The notes below the pieces were generated by a model. That model did not search any database and was not told the origin of the DNA. It saw nothing but the letters and a program-made list of their open reading frames with translations. Shown here piece by piece: positions 34,264 through 44,900 of a stretch of 64,000 nt of DNA. The stretch spans positions 39,089,109 through 39,153,108 of the forward strand of contig CM068542.1 in NCBI GenBank assembly GCA_035048495.1. Direction: 5' to 3'. How positions within the stretch are numbered: the stretch's first letter is position 1; each line of letters starts with the position of its first letter. Position numbers and translations under genes: made by a program. The stretch comes from Euptelea pleiosperma. Taxonomy: Eukaryota > Streptophyta > Magnoliopsida > Ranunculales > Eupteleaceae.

Positions 34264-34693
34264 GGTGCTCAATAGCTCTAAATGACGTCAAAAGGAAAGA
34301 GGTGAAGAGTCATCAAATCGCATAGTCAATGTCACGACGCCAAATGAGAATGTGGTGTACCACTTATGATGGTCACAAGGGCCAACACAAAAGCTATTTG
34401 CCTCCCACCCCAACCCTCCCCCCCCCAAAAAAAAGAAAATGTTGTACTCATTCATGTTCAATTGAGAAATTAATAACAATTATCCTCCCAGCAACACCTT
34501 AATTTATGCAAGACAAGGCAAAGGCAGTCGTCGAACGACTCGAAATGGTGGATTTAGGCAGCAAAGAATCCTTATAGCTAATATCCATAAGTGCTCAACT
34601 GGCACCACCGGAGTAACTCCTTGCTATCTCTTTTAGCTAAATTTAAAGATTTAAAGATGTTTATGCATTGACGTACAGAGAGATGCTCGGATT
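34264..34693. other. Degenerate retroelement or intergenic sequence
   Basis: Lies between the protease and integrase pieces. No domain is readable. It contains a C/A run near 34410-34440. Confidence 0.4.
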
Positions 34694-35035
34694 ATGACCC
34701 AATCTGGTCATGCACAAGCTTCATGTCGCAAGCAATATCTTACAGTCAAACAACTGCCTCGTAACTTCCACCATGATATCGAGAAGCAGATAAAGAGACG
34801 TCTCCTTGTGCAATATGCAATTAAGCACGTCCAGTCCACACCATACTACAAAGGCAACCGACAAGCAAAAGCAACAAACAAGACGCGCTTGCGAGCTTTG
34901 AGCAAGACGGTTTACGATAATCAACGGAATTGGCATGAGAAACTTCATCTCGCTTTATGGGCATATCGGACATCAACAAGGAGTGCCACAAGTTTCTTTT
35001 CATTTTCTTTGTTATACGGTGCTAACGTGGACCAC
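34694..35035 (+). pseudogene. gypsy integrase C-terminal core fragment
   Basis: Reads IKHVQSTPYYKGNRQAKATN (the family's STPYYPQGNGQAE.TNK), LRALSKTVYDNQRNWHEKLH and LALWAYRTSTRSAT followed by LLYGANV. The catalytic Glu of the QAE motif reads Lys. After YGANV the sequence jumps to the ggaccacatgaggccatag junction that also ends both duplicated blocks. Confidence 0.85.
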
Positions 35036-35039
35036 ATGA

Positions 35040-35200
35040 GGCCATAGTATGTTTCAACACACATTCGTGATGTCCAAGTAGTTGTCTTCATTGATACAAG
35101 AGCTTAACCTAATCTTGTGTTGATATCCAGTCTGAATGTTGTCGGATTCCCAAGGCACCATATTATCAAATTTCTTATAGAAGTCAATGGCATGGGTTGG
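35040..35200 (+). pseudogene. gypsy aspartic protease fragment 3
   Basis: Third copy of the VVFIDTRA...NLVLIS...IIKFLIEVNG fragment, with a stop after DTRA and a Gly-to-Arg change in the active site. It is followed directly by copia RNase H sequence. Confidence 0.7.
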
Positions 35201-35204
35201 ATCA

Positions 35205-35645
35205 CCGCCTGATAGAAGGTCCACTATGGGATATTGTACTTTTCTTGGTGGCAATTTAGTATCGTGGAAGTTAGAAAAAGACAGTAGTAGCCGTGTCAAG
35301 TACTGAAGCCGAATACATGGCAATGACTCGTACTACGTGTGAGTTGACTTGGTTGAAGCACCGTCTTCATGAGTCGTGTTTTGATGTGAAGTCTCCAATG
35401 CATTTGTACTGTGATAATCAGGCGAATATTCCAATAGCCTTTAACCCGGTCTTTCATGAGTGTACAAATCATATTAAGGGGGATTGTCATTTTGTTAGGG
35501 ACAAGGATGTATGTGGTGATGTCTCTACTCCGTATGTGAAGTCTTCCGACCAGCTTGCAGATTTGTTCACAAAGGCACTCTGTAGGGCACGAATGGAATT
35601 TATTTGTTCCAAGTTGGAGTTTCATGATGTTTACGCTCTAACTTG
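35205..35645 (+). pseudogene. copia RNase H fragment (block copy 2)
   Basis: Longer than copy 1. It starts DRRSTMGYCTFLGGNLVSWK (35209-35268), slips frame, then reads [52 protein letters not shown] and SSDQLADLFTKAL before a stop. The main piece is open for 117 codons from 35293. These are the standard copia RNase H landmarks. Missing N-terminal residues and the frameshift make it non-functional. Confidence 0.9.
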
Positions 35646-35653
35646 AGGGAGAG

Positions 35654-35822
35654 TATTGGTTTATTGTTCTACTTATGTAGGTGGGGAATTTTTATCTTTT
35701 TACCTTTGTTTGACTAATAATATAAGGGTTATCAGTGAGCATGTCTTCACTGTATTTGATCTTTTTTTCTTTCCAACGATTCTCAGTTTGTCAACTCATT
35801 TCTTTAAACCCTAACTCTGGAA
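35654..35822 (+). repeat. LTR, plus orientation (copy 2)
   Basis: Starts tattggtttattgttct after acttgagggagag and ends near ccctaactctggaa. It is inverted relative to 35984-36150. Confidence 0.8.
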
Positions 35823-35971
35823 TAAAAAAAATGAAAACAGAAAATGGAAATAGAATGGAGAGATGAAATTAAGGTTGAAAGAGGATCAGAAGTGGGGCTA
35901 AAAAATGGGAAAAGAAAAAGGAAAGAAGAAGAGAGAGATGGAATTAGGGTTAAAAGAGGACTAGAAGTGAG

Positions 35972-35983
35972 GCTCTGATACCA
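35972..35983 (-). promoter_or_regulatory. Primer-binding site, minus orientation (copy 2)
   Basis: gctctgatacca on plus, directly beside the minus-oriented LTR, as in copy 1. Confidence 0.85.
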
Positions 35984-36150
35984 TGTTCTAGAGTTAGGGT
36001 ATAGAGAAAAGAGATGAGAAACTGAGAATCGTTGGAATGAAGAAACGACAAATTCAGTGAAGACGTGCACACTGGTGACCCTCATATTATTAAGCAGAAA
36101 AGTTAAAATGACAAAAATGCCTTCATATATACATATAATAATTAATCAAA
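35984..36150 (-). repeat. LTR, minus orientation (copy 2)
   Basis: tgttctagagttagggt to attaatcaaa. Counterpart of 32214-32380. Confidence 0.85.
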
Positions 36151-36987
36151 AATTTTCAATAGAAATAATCAATCACCTTCCCCGCCCTACCACCTTGAGT
36201 TGCGATACAAGTCTTTTCCTAAGGGTTACATCAGTGTTTTCTTACAACGTGAGAGGTAGTGCACGCGAGCTTGTTACTCGATTCCTCAAAGCAGTCGGAG
36301 AACACCAAATTCATGATGACCTATGCTCTATGAATTTCCAAACTCTTTGACTGCACGAGCATACACATGGTACAAAGTCAGGAAGAAGCCGACATTCAAA
36401 GATGAAGCTAATCCACAGTTTTTTTGCTACCAATCGTTATGTTGACCATCCTACGCGTGATTGTTGAATCCTCAGAAGAATTTTCCATCAAAAGTGTCTA
36501 ACAGGTGGTGAGCTAAAATTTGACATGGCATCGCTCGCCAAAGTACACAGACCCACTTTCAGATCACAAATGCAATGCAGTTGTGCATATGGTCGCCGTT
36601 GCAAGTGTAGAAAAAGAGAATCTTTTCTTATTGAAGATAATGATGATGTTCAAACAGAAGCATTGCTTATCCTTCCCAGATATTGCAGCACGTGGTTGAA
36701 ATTTTGCAACATTTGATGCCTTTAAAAGTACTTGGTGAACAACTTTGCTTGACACCATCGCAAAGGTTTCAAGACACTACGAATCGTTTTAACCTCGAAG
36801 ATTGTATTGGATAGATCATATATTTTTCCCCACACTCACCACCACCTTTGCAAACCCTCAAGTGCAATGTTTCGTTGTTGACAACCCGTCTACCACCACA
36901 TTTGACAAGCAACGTCCATTTTTATAACATTCACAACCACACATGTGCAGCTCTACATTGGACCACATGAGGCCATAGTATGTTCCA

Positions 36988-37052
36988 ACTCAATTGGCTA
37001 GAGCTTGTGGCTGTTAACCACAAGGTCGGAGGTTCAAGCCCTTCTTTTAGCG
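36988..37052 (+). pseudogene. tRNA-Asn(GTT) fragment, 5' acceptor strand missing
   Basis: D-arm (ctcaattggctagag), anticodon arm (tgtggctgttaaccaca, anticodon GTT at 37013-37015) and T-arm (ggaggttcaagcccttc) follow plant tRNA-Asn closely. The 5' acceptor strand is replaced by the end of the duplicated block (tatgttc) and cannot pair with ttttagc at the 3' side. It may be a broken tRNA gene or a tRNA-derived retroposon head. Confidence 0.7.
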
Positions 37053-37117
37053 TTAGTTTGCAAAGTTAATTACTTTTTAGCATTCTCTTAGGCAAGTTAA
37101 TAGTGCATGACCAGATT

Positions 37118-37557
37118 TTATGACAGGCTCACGGGACAGGCCTTTTCAGGCAATTATTCCGAGAATCCAATGGTTGTGATAGCGTTGAGCTGGCATTCAC
37201 TTTTTGCCAAAACAAACCACGTTGGATTCTTGGATCCACACCCGACAAGGCCTATCTCGTGAGCCAGTCATAAAAGGTCGGGAGCCTGTACCTTTTTCTT
37301 TAAAAGAGAACCAGAGTTGGTTTATCTAAAAGTAATAGCAATTTATGACAGGCTCACGGGACAGGGCTTTTCAGGCGTGTATTCCGAGAATCCAATGGTT
37401 GTGATAGCGTTGAGCTGGCATTCACTTTTTACCAAAGCAAACCACATTGGATTCTTGGATCCACACCCGAAAGGCCAGTCATGGGAGCCTGTGCCTTTTT
37501 CTTTAAAATAGGACCAGAGTTGGTTTATCTAAAAGTAATAGCAATTTGCGAAACTAC
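37118..37557 (+). repeat. Two-copy tandem repeat of about 220 bp with internal hairpin
   Basis: Unit start tatgacaggctcacgggaca occurs at 37118 and 37346. Each unit contains the inverted pair gagaatccaatggttgtga and accac.ttggattcttgg around gctggcattcactttt, and ends tctaaaagtaatagcaattt. The second copy has small deletions. Confidence 0.85.
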
Positions 37558-38345
<788 letters not shown>

Positions 38346-38602
38346 GGGAATACTTTAGAGGGACACTGACTGTATGGATGTTTGGCCAATCCCTAAGTGG
38401 ACCTACAAACTAAAAATCAGCCTGATTAGTGATTTCAAACCTTTGGATCTTTGTACCCCAAATAATTCCAAATTTCACGGTTAAAAATTAACCAATGAAA
38501 ATGACTCCAATATAACTTTTAGAAATCTATAATCATGTTATTTTTTTGGTCTAGATGTCTATCTAGGAGTATAACTTTGCTGACCCTCCATAATGATTGC
38601 CC
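38346..38602. mobile_element. MITE fragment, cacgtggc/atggatgtttggcc type
   Basis: Carries gtatggatgtttggccaatc, aaaaatcagcctgattag and the inner block, but its right arm is incomplete. Confidence 0.5.
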
Positions 38603-38851
38603 CCTATAACCACCCACAATATGAGCCACGTGGCATATTTGTGGAGGATGCTAACTGTATGGATGTTTGGCCAATCCCTAAGTGGATCAACAAATCAATA
38701 ATCGACCTGATTAACAGATTTCATAGATTGATTTTAACCGTTGAATTTGAGCATCTAAGTGTTGGATTGGAGTTATTTTCATGGATTGATTTTAACCATT
38801 GAATTTAAGCATTACTGACCATTATTTGGGTATTAGTATCCAGAGATGGGT

Positions 38852-39203
38852 CGGGCTCGAGGGACACCCATTTTTTGACACCCATTTTGGCGTACCCACA
38901 TAGAAGATGAATCAATGGCTGATTTTTGGTGAGGATGATCTCTATGGTGAGGAGATTATCCTCACAAAAATTCAAACCATTCTGATATTCATAGACTGGT
39001 TTAGAAGCTGAAGAATTATGGACCGTCGATTCTTACCATGTAACTTGAAAAGCCACATTTGATGGGGTTAGAAATTCAGAATGGACTGATTTTTTTGTTG
39101 GGGTGATCTATATGGTGAGGAGATCATCCACACGAAAAATCAGCCATTGATTCATCTTCTATGTGGGTACCCTAAAATGGGGGTTCCCCGAGCCCGGCCC
39201 TCC
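38852..39203. mobile_element. MITE (about 350 bp) with roughly 100-bp TIRs, nested
   Basis: The left arm gtacccacatagaagatgaa...tcaatggctgatttttggtg is mirrored by the right arm ...tcatcttctatgtgggtacc. The outer parts gggctcgaggga and ccccgagccc also pair. Relatives occur at 29650, 43023 and 59101. Confidence 0.8.
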
Positions 39204-39268
39204 AAAGATTTGAAATCACTAATTGGGCTGATTTTTGGTTTGTAGGCCCATCTACGGATTGACCAAAC

Positions 39269-39648
39269 CATGGTTTAAAAAACGGCCGTTATAACGGATT
39301 CAAACCTCCCCCGTTACATTATGAACCGTTAAAACATTTTAAAAATAACGGCCGTTATTTTCCGTTGTTTTCCATTTTAACGAAAATAACGACTGTTATT
39401 TTCTGGATTTTTATGGAAAAAAAATCCATTATTTCTGTCATTTTTTCTTAATTTTAGTTATTTTTTGTTATTTTTGAAAATTTAAATTTAAATTTCAAAA
39501 TTTGCATTTCAGTGCTATTTTTTCCGTTATTTATGTTATTTTCTCATTATTTTTCATTTTTACCCATGAGTGTTACTATTCGTTATAACGGAAAAACGGT
39601 AACGCCCCCAGTCCGTTATACCATTATAATGGCCCCCTTTAAAACTTG
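39269..39648. mobile_element. hAT-like MITE (380 bp), nested, perfect 8-bp target duplication
   Basis: Ends catggtttaaaaaacggcc and ...cctttaaaacttg. Identical octamers gaccaaac flank at 39261-39268 and 39649-39656. The interior carries ggccgttataacgg-like palindromic repeats in both halves. Confidence 0.88.
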
Positions 39649-39716
39649 GACCAAACATCCATAGGATCAGCGTCTTCTAAACGTATACCACCTGGCACAT
39701 ATTGTGGGCAGTCATC

Positions 39717-40470
39717 ACGGGTGGTGAGTGAATTTTACTCTTTATCTAGGGGCCAAATATTACATATATTTCAATGAAGTTCAAGCCAAAAAATGAATGT
39801 TTGCGGCCAATTTTGGCTGCAAACATTAGCACCTCATATCGTAAAAAATATGAACTCAAGGAAAATATTTACTTACCCAAATAATTGTGGGTGCAACCAA
39901 GCACCTAGAAATACAAAAAAACATGTTGCAAATGTTTGCAAACAAAGATTTACGGCGATACCAAGTGGGGCCTAATACGCGAACTTACTAACAATGGTTA
40001 CAATATTGAATTGGTTCTTTTCCAATAAGACTCGGGTGGGTCCTGAAAACATGAGATTTCAGAACGACCATTAGATCAGTGACGGGCCAAATTAGATTTC
40101 CCCTTTTTAACTAGCTGTACAAGTTTTATCTCAGCAATCAGATAATCAATGGTATACGAGTTGGGAATGTTGCCCATCAACTATATCCAACGGACCATTT
40201 AAAACCTTGAAAAAATGTATAAGAATTTAGCCATTTTTTGACACATGGCAAAGACCTGTTGGTTTTAAGCAGCCATCTTGAGTATCTTAACCACAATTCT
40301 TTTCATGTACTCTTGAACAGATGGCTAGAGATCAACGGTCCATGTGATTTTTACGTATGGCCCGCATTGAGTTAGACAGATCGACGCATGGCAGGCCATA
40401 CGCCTAACGTGTATTGAGGCCACAAACATTATTTTCTGAACTTAAACCGCGTTGCTCAAAGAAGTTGGTT
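39717..40470. other. Intergenic, upstream region of the 7SL gene
   Basis: No gene was recognised. The stretch leads into the USE/TATA promoter of the SRP RNA gene. Confidence 0.5.
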
Positions 40471-40474
40471 TTTA

Positions 40475-40517
40475 GTCCCACATCGGTAAAGAAGGAGAAA
40501 TGTCTTTACTTCATATA
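40475..40517 (+). promoter_or_regulatory. Plant snRNA-type promoter: USE and TATA of the 7SL gene
   Basis: The upstream sequence element GTCCCACATCG (40475-40485) matches the plant consensus RTCCCACATCG exactly. A TATA core (catatact, 40512-40519) lies about 27 bp upstream of the RNA start at 40541. The short USE-TATA distance (28 bp) fits the Pol III type of plant small-RNA gene rather than the longer Pol II spacing. Confidence 0.88.
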
Positions 40518-40540
40518 CTTCATGAAAACTAAACATCAGT

Positions 40541-40845
40541 GCCGAGCTTGGTTGCGCGAGCTTGTCACCCAAGTGGGGGCATTAAGGTGGTTGAACACTG
40601 GCTCGGTTCTGACCGGTAGGATCTAGTGGGAGCGATTTGCTAACTCGCCCGTTCCAAGTTGGGAGCTGGGTCATGTGATTCGGGCGAAAGCTTGAGTTGC
40701 GTGGCTCCTAGAGAGGAGGGCACTGCGTCAGGCTGGTTTCACAGAGCAGCGACAACCTCCCGCTCTCGTCGGTGGAAGGATAACGAGATGGTGCACCCTA
40801 GGCCCAACATGCCCTAAGAACTTAGCCCAGTTGGACCCCCACCTT
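40541..40845 (+). ncRNA. 7SL (signal recognition particle) RNA gene
   Basis: The RNA starts GCCGAGCTTGG and includes the plant 7SL Alu-domain stretch CCCAAGTGGGGGCATTAAGG (40570-40590). It continues into the S domain, with the helix-8 SRP54-binding region GTCAGGCTGG...AGAGCAGCGAC (40727-40752) and CAACCTCCCGC. Length is about 305 nt, normal for plants. A USE/TATA promoter precedes it and a run of eight T ends it, as expected for a Pol III transcript. SRP RNA is the scaffold of the particle that directs nascent secretory proteins to the ER. The copy has promoter, both domains and terminator, so it looks functional; I could not check pairing computationally. It is followed by two extra tandem copies of its 3' part. 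Confidence 0.88.
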
Positions 40846-40851
40846 TTTTTT
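40844..40851 (+). terminator. Pol III T-run terminator of the 7SL gene
   Basis: Eight consecutive T directly after the ccccacc 3' end of the RNA. Confidence 0.85.
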
Positions 40852-40876
40852 ACTTATTGCTGAAATTACCACCGTC

Positions 40877-41009
40877 GGCACTGCGTCAGGCTGGTTTCAA
40901 CGAGCACCAACAACCTCCCGCTCTCGTCGGTGGAAGTATAACGAGATGGTGCACCCTAGGCCCAACATGCCCTAAGAACTTAGCCCAGTTGGACCCCCAC
41001 CTTTTTTTT
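40877..41009 (+). pseudogene. 7SL S-domain 3' copy, tandem copy 2
   Basis: Repeats 40719-40851 at a 158-bp offset, including the T run, behind a spacer (acttattgctgaaattacc, 40852 onward). The helix-8 motif agagcagcgac reads cgagcaccaac. It lacks the Alu domain and promoter, and transcription from the intact gene should stop before it. Confidence 0.88.
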
Positions 41010-41034
41010 ACTTATTGCTGAAATTACCACCGTC

Positions 41035-41167
41035 GGCACTGCATCAGGCTGGTTTCAACGAGCACCAACAACCTCCCGCTCTTGTTGGTGGAAGGATAAC
41101 GAGATGGTGCACCCTAGGCCCAACATGCCCTAAGAACTTAGCCCAGTTGGACCCCCACCTTTTTTTT
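41035..41167 (+). pseudogene. 7SL S-domain 3' copy, tandem copy 3
   Basis: Third copy, again offset by 158 bp, with the same helix-8 changes as copy 2 plus ctcttgttgg for ctctcgtcgg. The same spacer follows its T run (to about 41190). Confidence 0.88.
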
Positions 41168-41190
41168 ACTTATTGCTGAAATTACCACCA

Positions 41191-41240
41191 TCGTCGTCAT
41201 TCCGTTATAATGTCCCTTTTAAACCTTGTTAAAATCTGTC
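41191..41240. mobile_element. Terminal fragment of hAT-like MITE
   Basis: ccgttataatgtcccttttaaaccttg is the right-end pattern of the elements at 39269 and 54400; no left end is present. Confidence 0.5.
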
Positions 41241-41249
41241 GACGGAATG

Positions 41250-41470
41250 ATTTATTAGGCGGTCGGGCTCTGGGTACCCCCTTTTTTCTGATCCCTCTCA
41301 GTGTTCATGTTCTTGGCCGTGGATTTCAAGAATCCAACAGTGGTTGTCAGTGCCGAGCTGGCATCACTTTTTGGGGCATTGACAGCCACCGTTGGATTCT
41401 TGAAATCCACGGCCGAGCGCATGTGGTTGGTGGAGTTCCAGGTTTCCGGCCCCAAGTGAGAGATCGTTTG
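41250..41470. mobile_element. Short hairpin repeat (MITE-like)
   Basis: ggccgtggatttcaagaatc (41317) is mirrored by gattcttgaaatccacggcc (41396-41415) around gctggcatcactttttgggg. The same hairpin occurs at 48096-48206 and, diverged, twice at 37.1-37.5 kb. Confidence 0.75.
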
Positions 41471-41915
41471 GGTCCAAGAAATATTTATCCTTGAAACAAG
41501 GCTCTACAAATACAACAAACTACCACCTAATTCCTTGAAACAGGGATCAAAAAAATTCCAATTTCAGTAAAAATCCATATAAACTTGTGTTTAATCTAAT
41601 AAAACCCACTGCCAAATTCTCCAAAGCAGCTATAAAAATCACCCAAGAAGAGCACCAAATAACAATGCAGATTTAAAAAGTTGCTTTATTTTTCAGTCTC
41701 AAGTACATTGGGAAAATTATACACCGAAAATCCAGTAACTGATCCTTAGCTTCCAACGGTTCAAATTGAGGCGAGGCAGACCTTCATCTGATTGATAAGG
41801 ACTAAACAATGAATTCCACTAATAATATGTACCTGGAAATACTGAAATTATTTCTTCGCATTCCATAATTGAAATGTTTAGGCAATACAGATGATTTCTG
41901 TTATAATATTTGGCA
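41471..41915 (-). other. Probable 3'UTR and downstream flank of the COG0212-like gene
   Basis: AT-rich sequence downstream of the stop codon at 41916. No other feature is seen and no single poly(A) signal could be chosen. Confidence 0.4.
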
Positions 41916-44900
41916 TTAGCGCCTCCGTTGAGCTGTGGGTGGTAGTTTCTCCGAAGGCCCACAAGGAAGCTTCTGTCCAGACTCCCGCTCAATCCGATTT
42001 TTGAGCTCCCTGAGAATCCTAATCTGGCTGAGCTTTTCTGGAGACAGTTTGTCCCAGTAAATTCCTACAATGTAGCCAATAACTCAGAACACCCAATATC
42101 GTCTACACAAGATCAAAGAAGAGAAAAAAATTATATGATATCGATTATGATCGTGAATGAATTGCTCATGGGTTTCACCTTGAGGTTTTGGGATTGATGT
42201 GTTGGTGAAGATGACTTGGGTAGGAGTGCAGATGATGTCGACCGGAACATCATGAATTAACAGCTTCTCTACCGGAATATCATCCACCAGCTGTCTATCG
42301 TGCACTGCATGGGGGTTTGATTACATCAACATGATCAATTCCACATTACAATCGTACTAAAGTGCTTAGTGGGGAAAGAAAAAAAAAAAAGACGCGTATC
42401 AAAGTGCATATCAGAGTTGTGGGTCAGCAGTAGAAAAGAAAAGGACTGTAAATATTATATGCTTAATGTCATAGTTGTACATGGAGCTATAAATGCAGGG
42501 TGGTATGGGATCCACCATTCAAGGCATCCCACCTAAGTGATCCTATGCCAAAAAATGGTCCTGGTTGAATTATAGAAAACTGTCTGCTATGCATACTTTT
42601 TGGTTTAATTTTTTGACCATCCAAAAGAATGCATAAATCATATGGTTATAATCTCCAAGGTGAGGGTTCTACTCATCAAACCTTCACTCTGGTTGAGTGA
42701 CTTGGGTCTTGCAATGGATGATCTCCTAGGTAGCCTCTTTGGGTCAGGTTTTTTGACACGCCCTGAGACGAGTCAATGGCTGATTTTTGGGAAGATTATC
42801 TTCCCATCACGAAGATCATCCTAAAAATCAGCTCATTCTAAAACCTCTAACCTATTGAAAGGGCACTTAAAAATTAATGGCGAAATGCATGATTCAGATT
42901 TTTTTTACTTGTAATCCACTTTTCAATTAGAAATTTTGAAATGGGCTGATCTTTCTCCATGTGGGATATGTTGACTGATATGGGGTTGGGATACGTTGAC
43001 TGATGCTTTTGTGGCACATAAAATGTCACGGTCGTGGGGCCCACATGCAGATGAATCAAGGGCTGATTTTTTTGTAATGATGTTCTTCTCAACAGGAATA
43101 GCAACCTCACTAAAAAATCATCACATTCCGACACTTCTAGGCTTATAAAAAGAGGATTCCAAGTAGAAGTATTCTAAGCCGTCTATTTTTACCGTTAATT
43201 GTAACTCCACATTTGATAGGGTTAAAAGTTTCAGAAAGAATTGATTTTTTTCTGAGGATGATCTCCACATCCTCCACCAAAAATCAACCTTTAATTCATC
43301 TGCATGTGAGCCCCACAACTGTGTGTCACTTTGTAAGTAAAAAAGGCTCAAGTAACTTCATCCAAAGCCCATATGTGTGTGTATATAGTTGTAGCTTCAA
43401 ATACATATTTTTTTTATAAGTCAAAAAGGCTTAAGTAACTTCTTCCAAAGCCCATATGTGTGTGTATATAGTTGTAGCTTCAAATACAGATTTTATGAAC
43501 TTCAAAAATGTACAAATAAATCGTATTGTATTTCTATAGACTGTAAAGGAAGGGCCAGTACAACCTTGAAGTTGCAACACAGAGCACCGTTTGAGTAAGC
43601 CATAGGTTCGATCCCACAATCAGAGTAGCTCATAGTCTTCATCAATGCTTTCATTGATTTCCCAAGAGAGGTGATCTCAAGAATCTCAACAGTACTCTGA
43701 GATGAAGAAGTCTGTGTTTAAGGAAAACTGAACATATTGCCAATTCCCGCATACCTAAATTGGGAGGAGTACCAAAGGGATTTACAACCTACTAATAGGT
43801 TTCTGGCCTGAATCTATCCTAAACAATCGTAAAGAAGAAAAAAATTAACATACAAGAGACAAATAAAAGAGACCACGCATACCAGAAGTGACAACTGGGG
43901 TCGTGTCATCGATGGCTCCCATGTATCGCAACATCCCATATTCAAGTTCGGCAAAGCCCTGGAGCACAAGAAATGATACCCAGTAACATGTTAGAAACAG
44001 TGGTTTGTAAGAAGGTAAGGTAAAACAACAATTAAAAATATAGTACTGGATCAATACATAATTGTTTTTCCACTTACAGGTACAATACATAAGGGATGCA
44101 TAGACACGTATAAATTAATTTACTAATACAAAATGTGTTGCAAAGGTAGTACTATTGCACTACATATCATATTTTTAGCTTATCTAAGCATCGAGCATAG
44201 CTTAGTGTAATGTATCTTACCATCTTAGCGCATCAGTGCAGTAACAGAAGTGTGATTCTTTTTAGTATACATGGTTATAGAGGTAATTTAATTGCTTTAA
44301 ACATCTTCTAAGACATCCTTTAATGTCAACAAAAAGTTTTACAGCAAGAGAATTTTTATGTCAGGAGGTGTTGATACAGAAAAAGTTTTATGACATTATA
44401 TGCAAAAATCATTTCTAGAAAACTTATTCAGGGCAACCATACAGAGAGCCTTATTGAATAATTATTTCTTCATACCAAAAAAGGAAGTGGATAATTATTT
44501 CTTGTAATATGGGAGAGTTGAACTTGGGCTATTAATTTGAAAGCTATGACCTTTAAATCATGAGAAGCGAAAATTTCTTTTTACTTATTTCAAAATAATA
44601 TTTTCCGAAGAACCTCCTTTTGCAAACAATTCTATTTATAATTATCAGGATCAAAACCAAGCCTCTTTTTAAGCACAATACCTTGGTTTTCAGTTCACAC
44701 TACAAGAAGAGAGAAATACTAGTTCTCTTACATGAGTATACAGTCTCATGCATCTCACATGAGACTGGATATTGTTTGACCAAGTTTGACCCTATGTTCT
44801 CAATTCTAGAATCTTTCTACAAATAGTCTTTATTTCTTACAGTGGTACTGAGAATAATGTCAAACACAACCTAAAGTCTTAAATGCACAATAACAAAAAC

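Larger units (their letters stand above)
35372..36987 (+). repeat. Duplicated block, copy 2 (partner 31530-33235)
   Basis: Same order as copy 1: RNase H end, LTR(+), leader, primer site(-), LTR(-), and about 800 bp of shared unassigned sequence. The leader is shorter than in copy 1 by about one tandem unit. Confidence 0.9.
38603..39716. mobile_element. Host MITE split by two younger MITEs
   Basis: The left arm (cacccacaatatgagccacg, ggatgtttggccaatccc, 38611-38690) is mirrored by the right arm in three pieces: ctgatttttggtttgtagg...ggattgaccaaac (39228-39268), atccatagga (39657), and acctggcacatattgtgggc (39690-39710). Removing 38852-39203 and 39269-39648 restores one continuous inverted-repeat element. 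Confidence 0.75.

Noticed and set aside
40414..40626. 70-codon plus-strand ORF
   Set aside because: It covers the promoter and Alu domain of the 7SL RNA gene; the sequence is explained by the RNA.
43560..43640. tRNA gene or SINE suggested by a B-box (ggttcgatccc)
   Set aside because: No matching A-box spacing, cloverleaf or flanking duplication; too weak to annotate.
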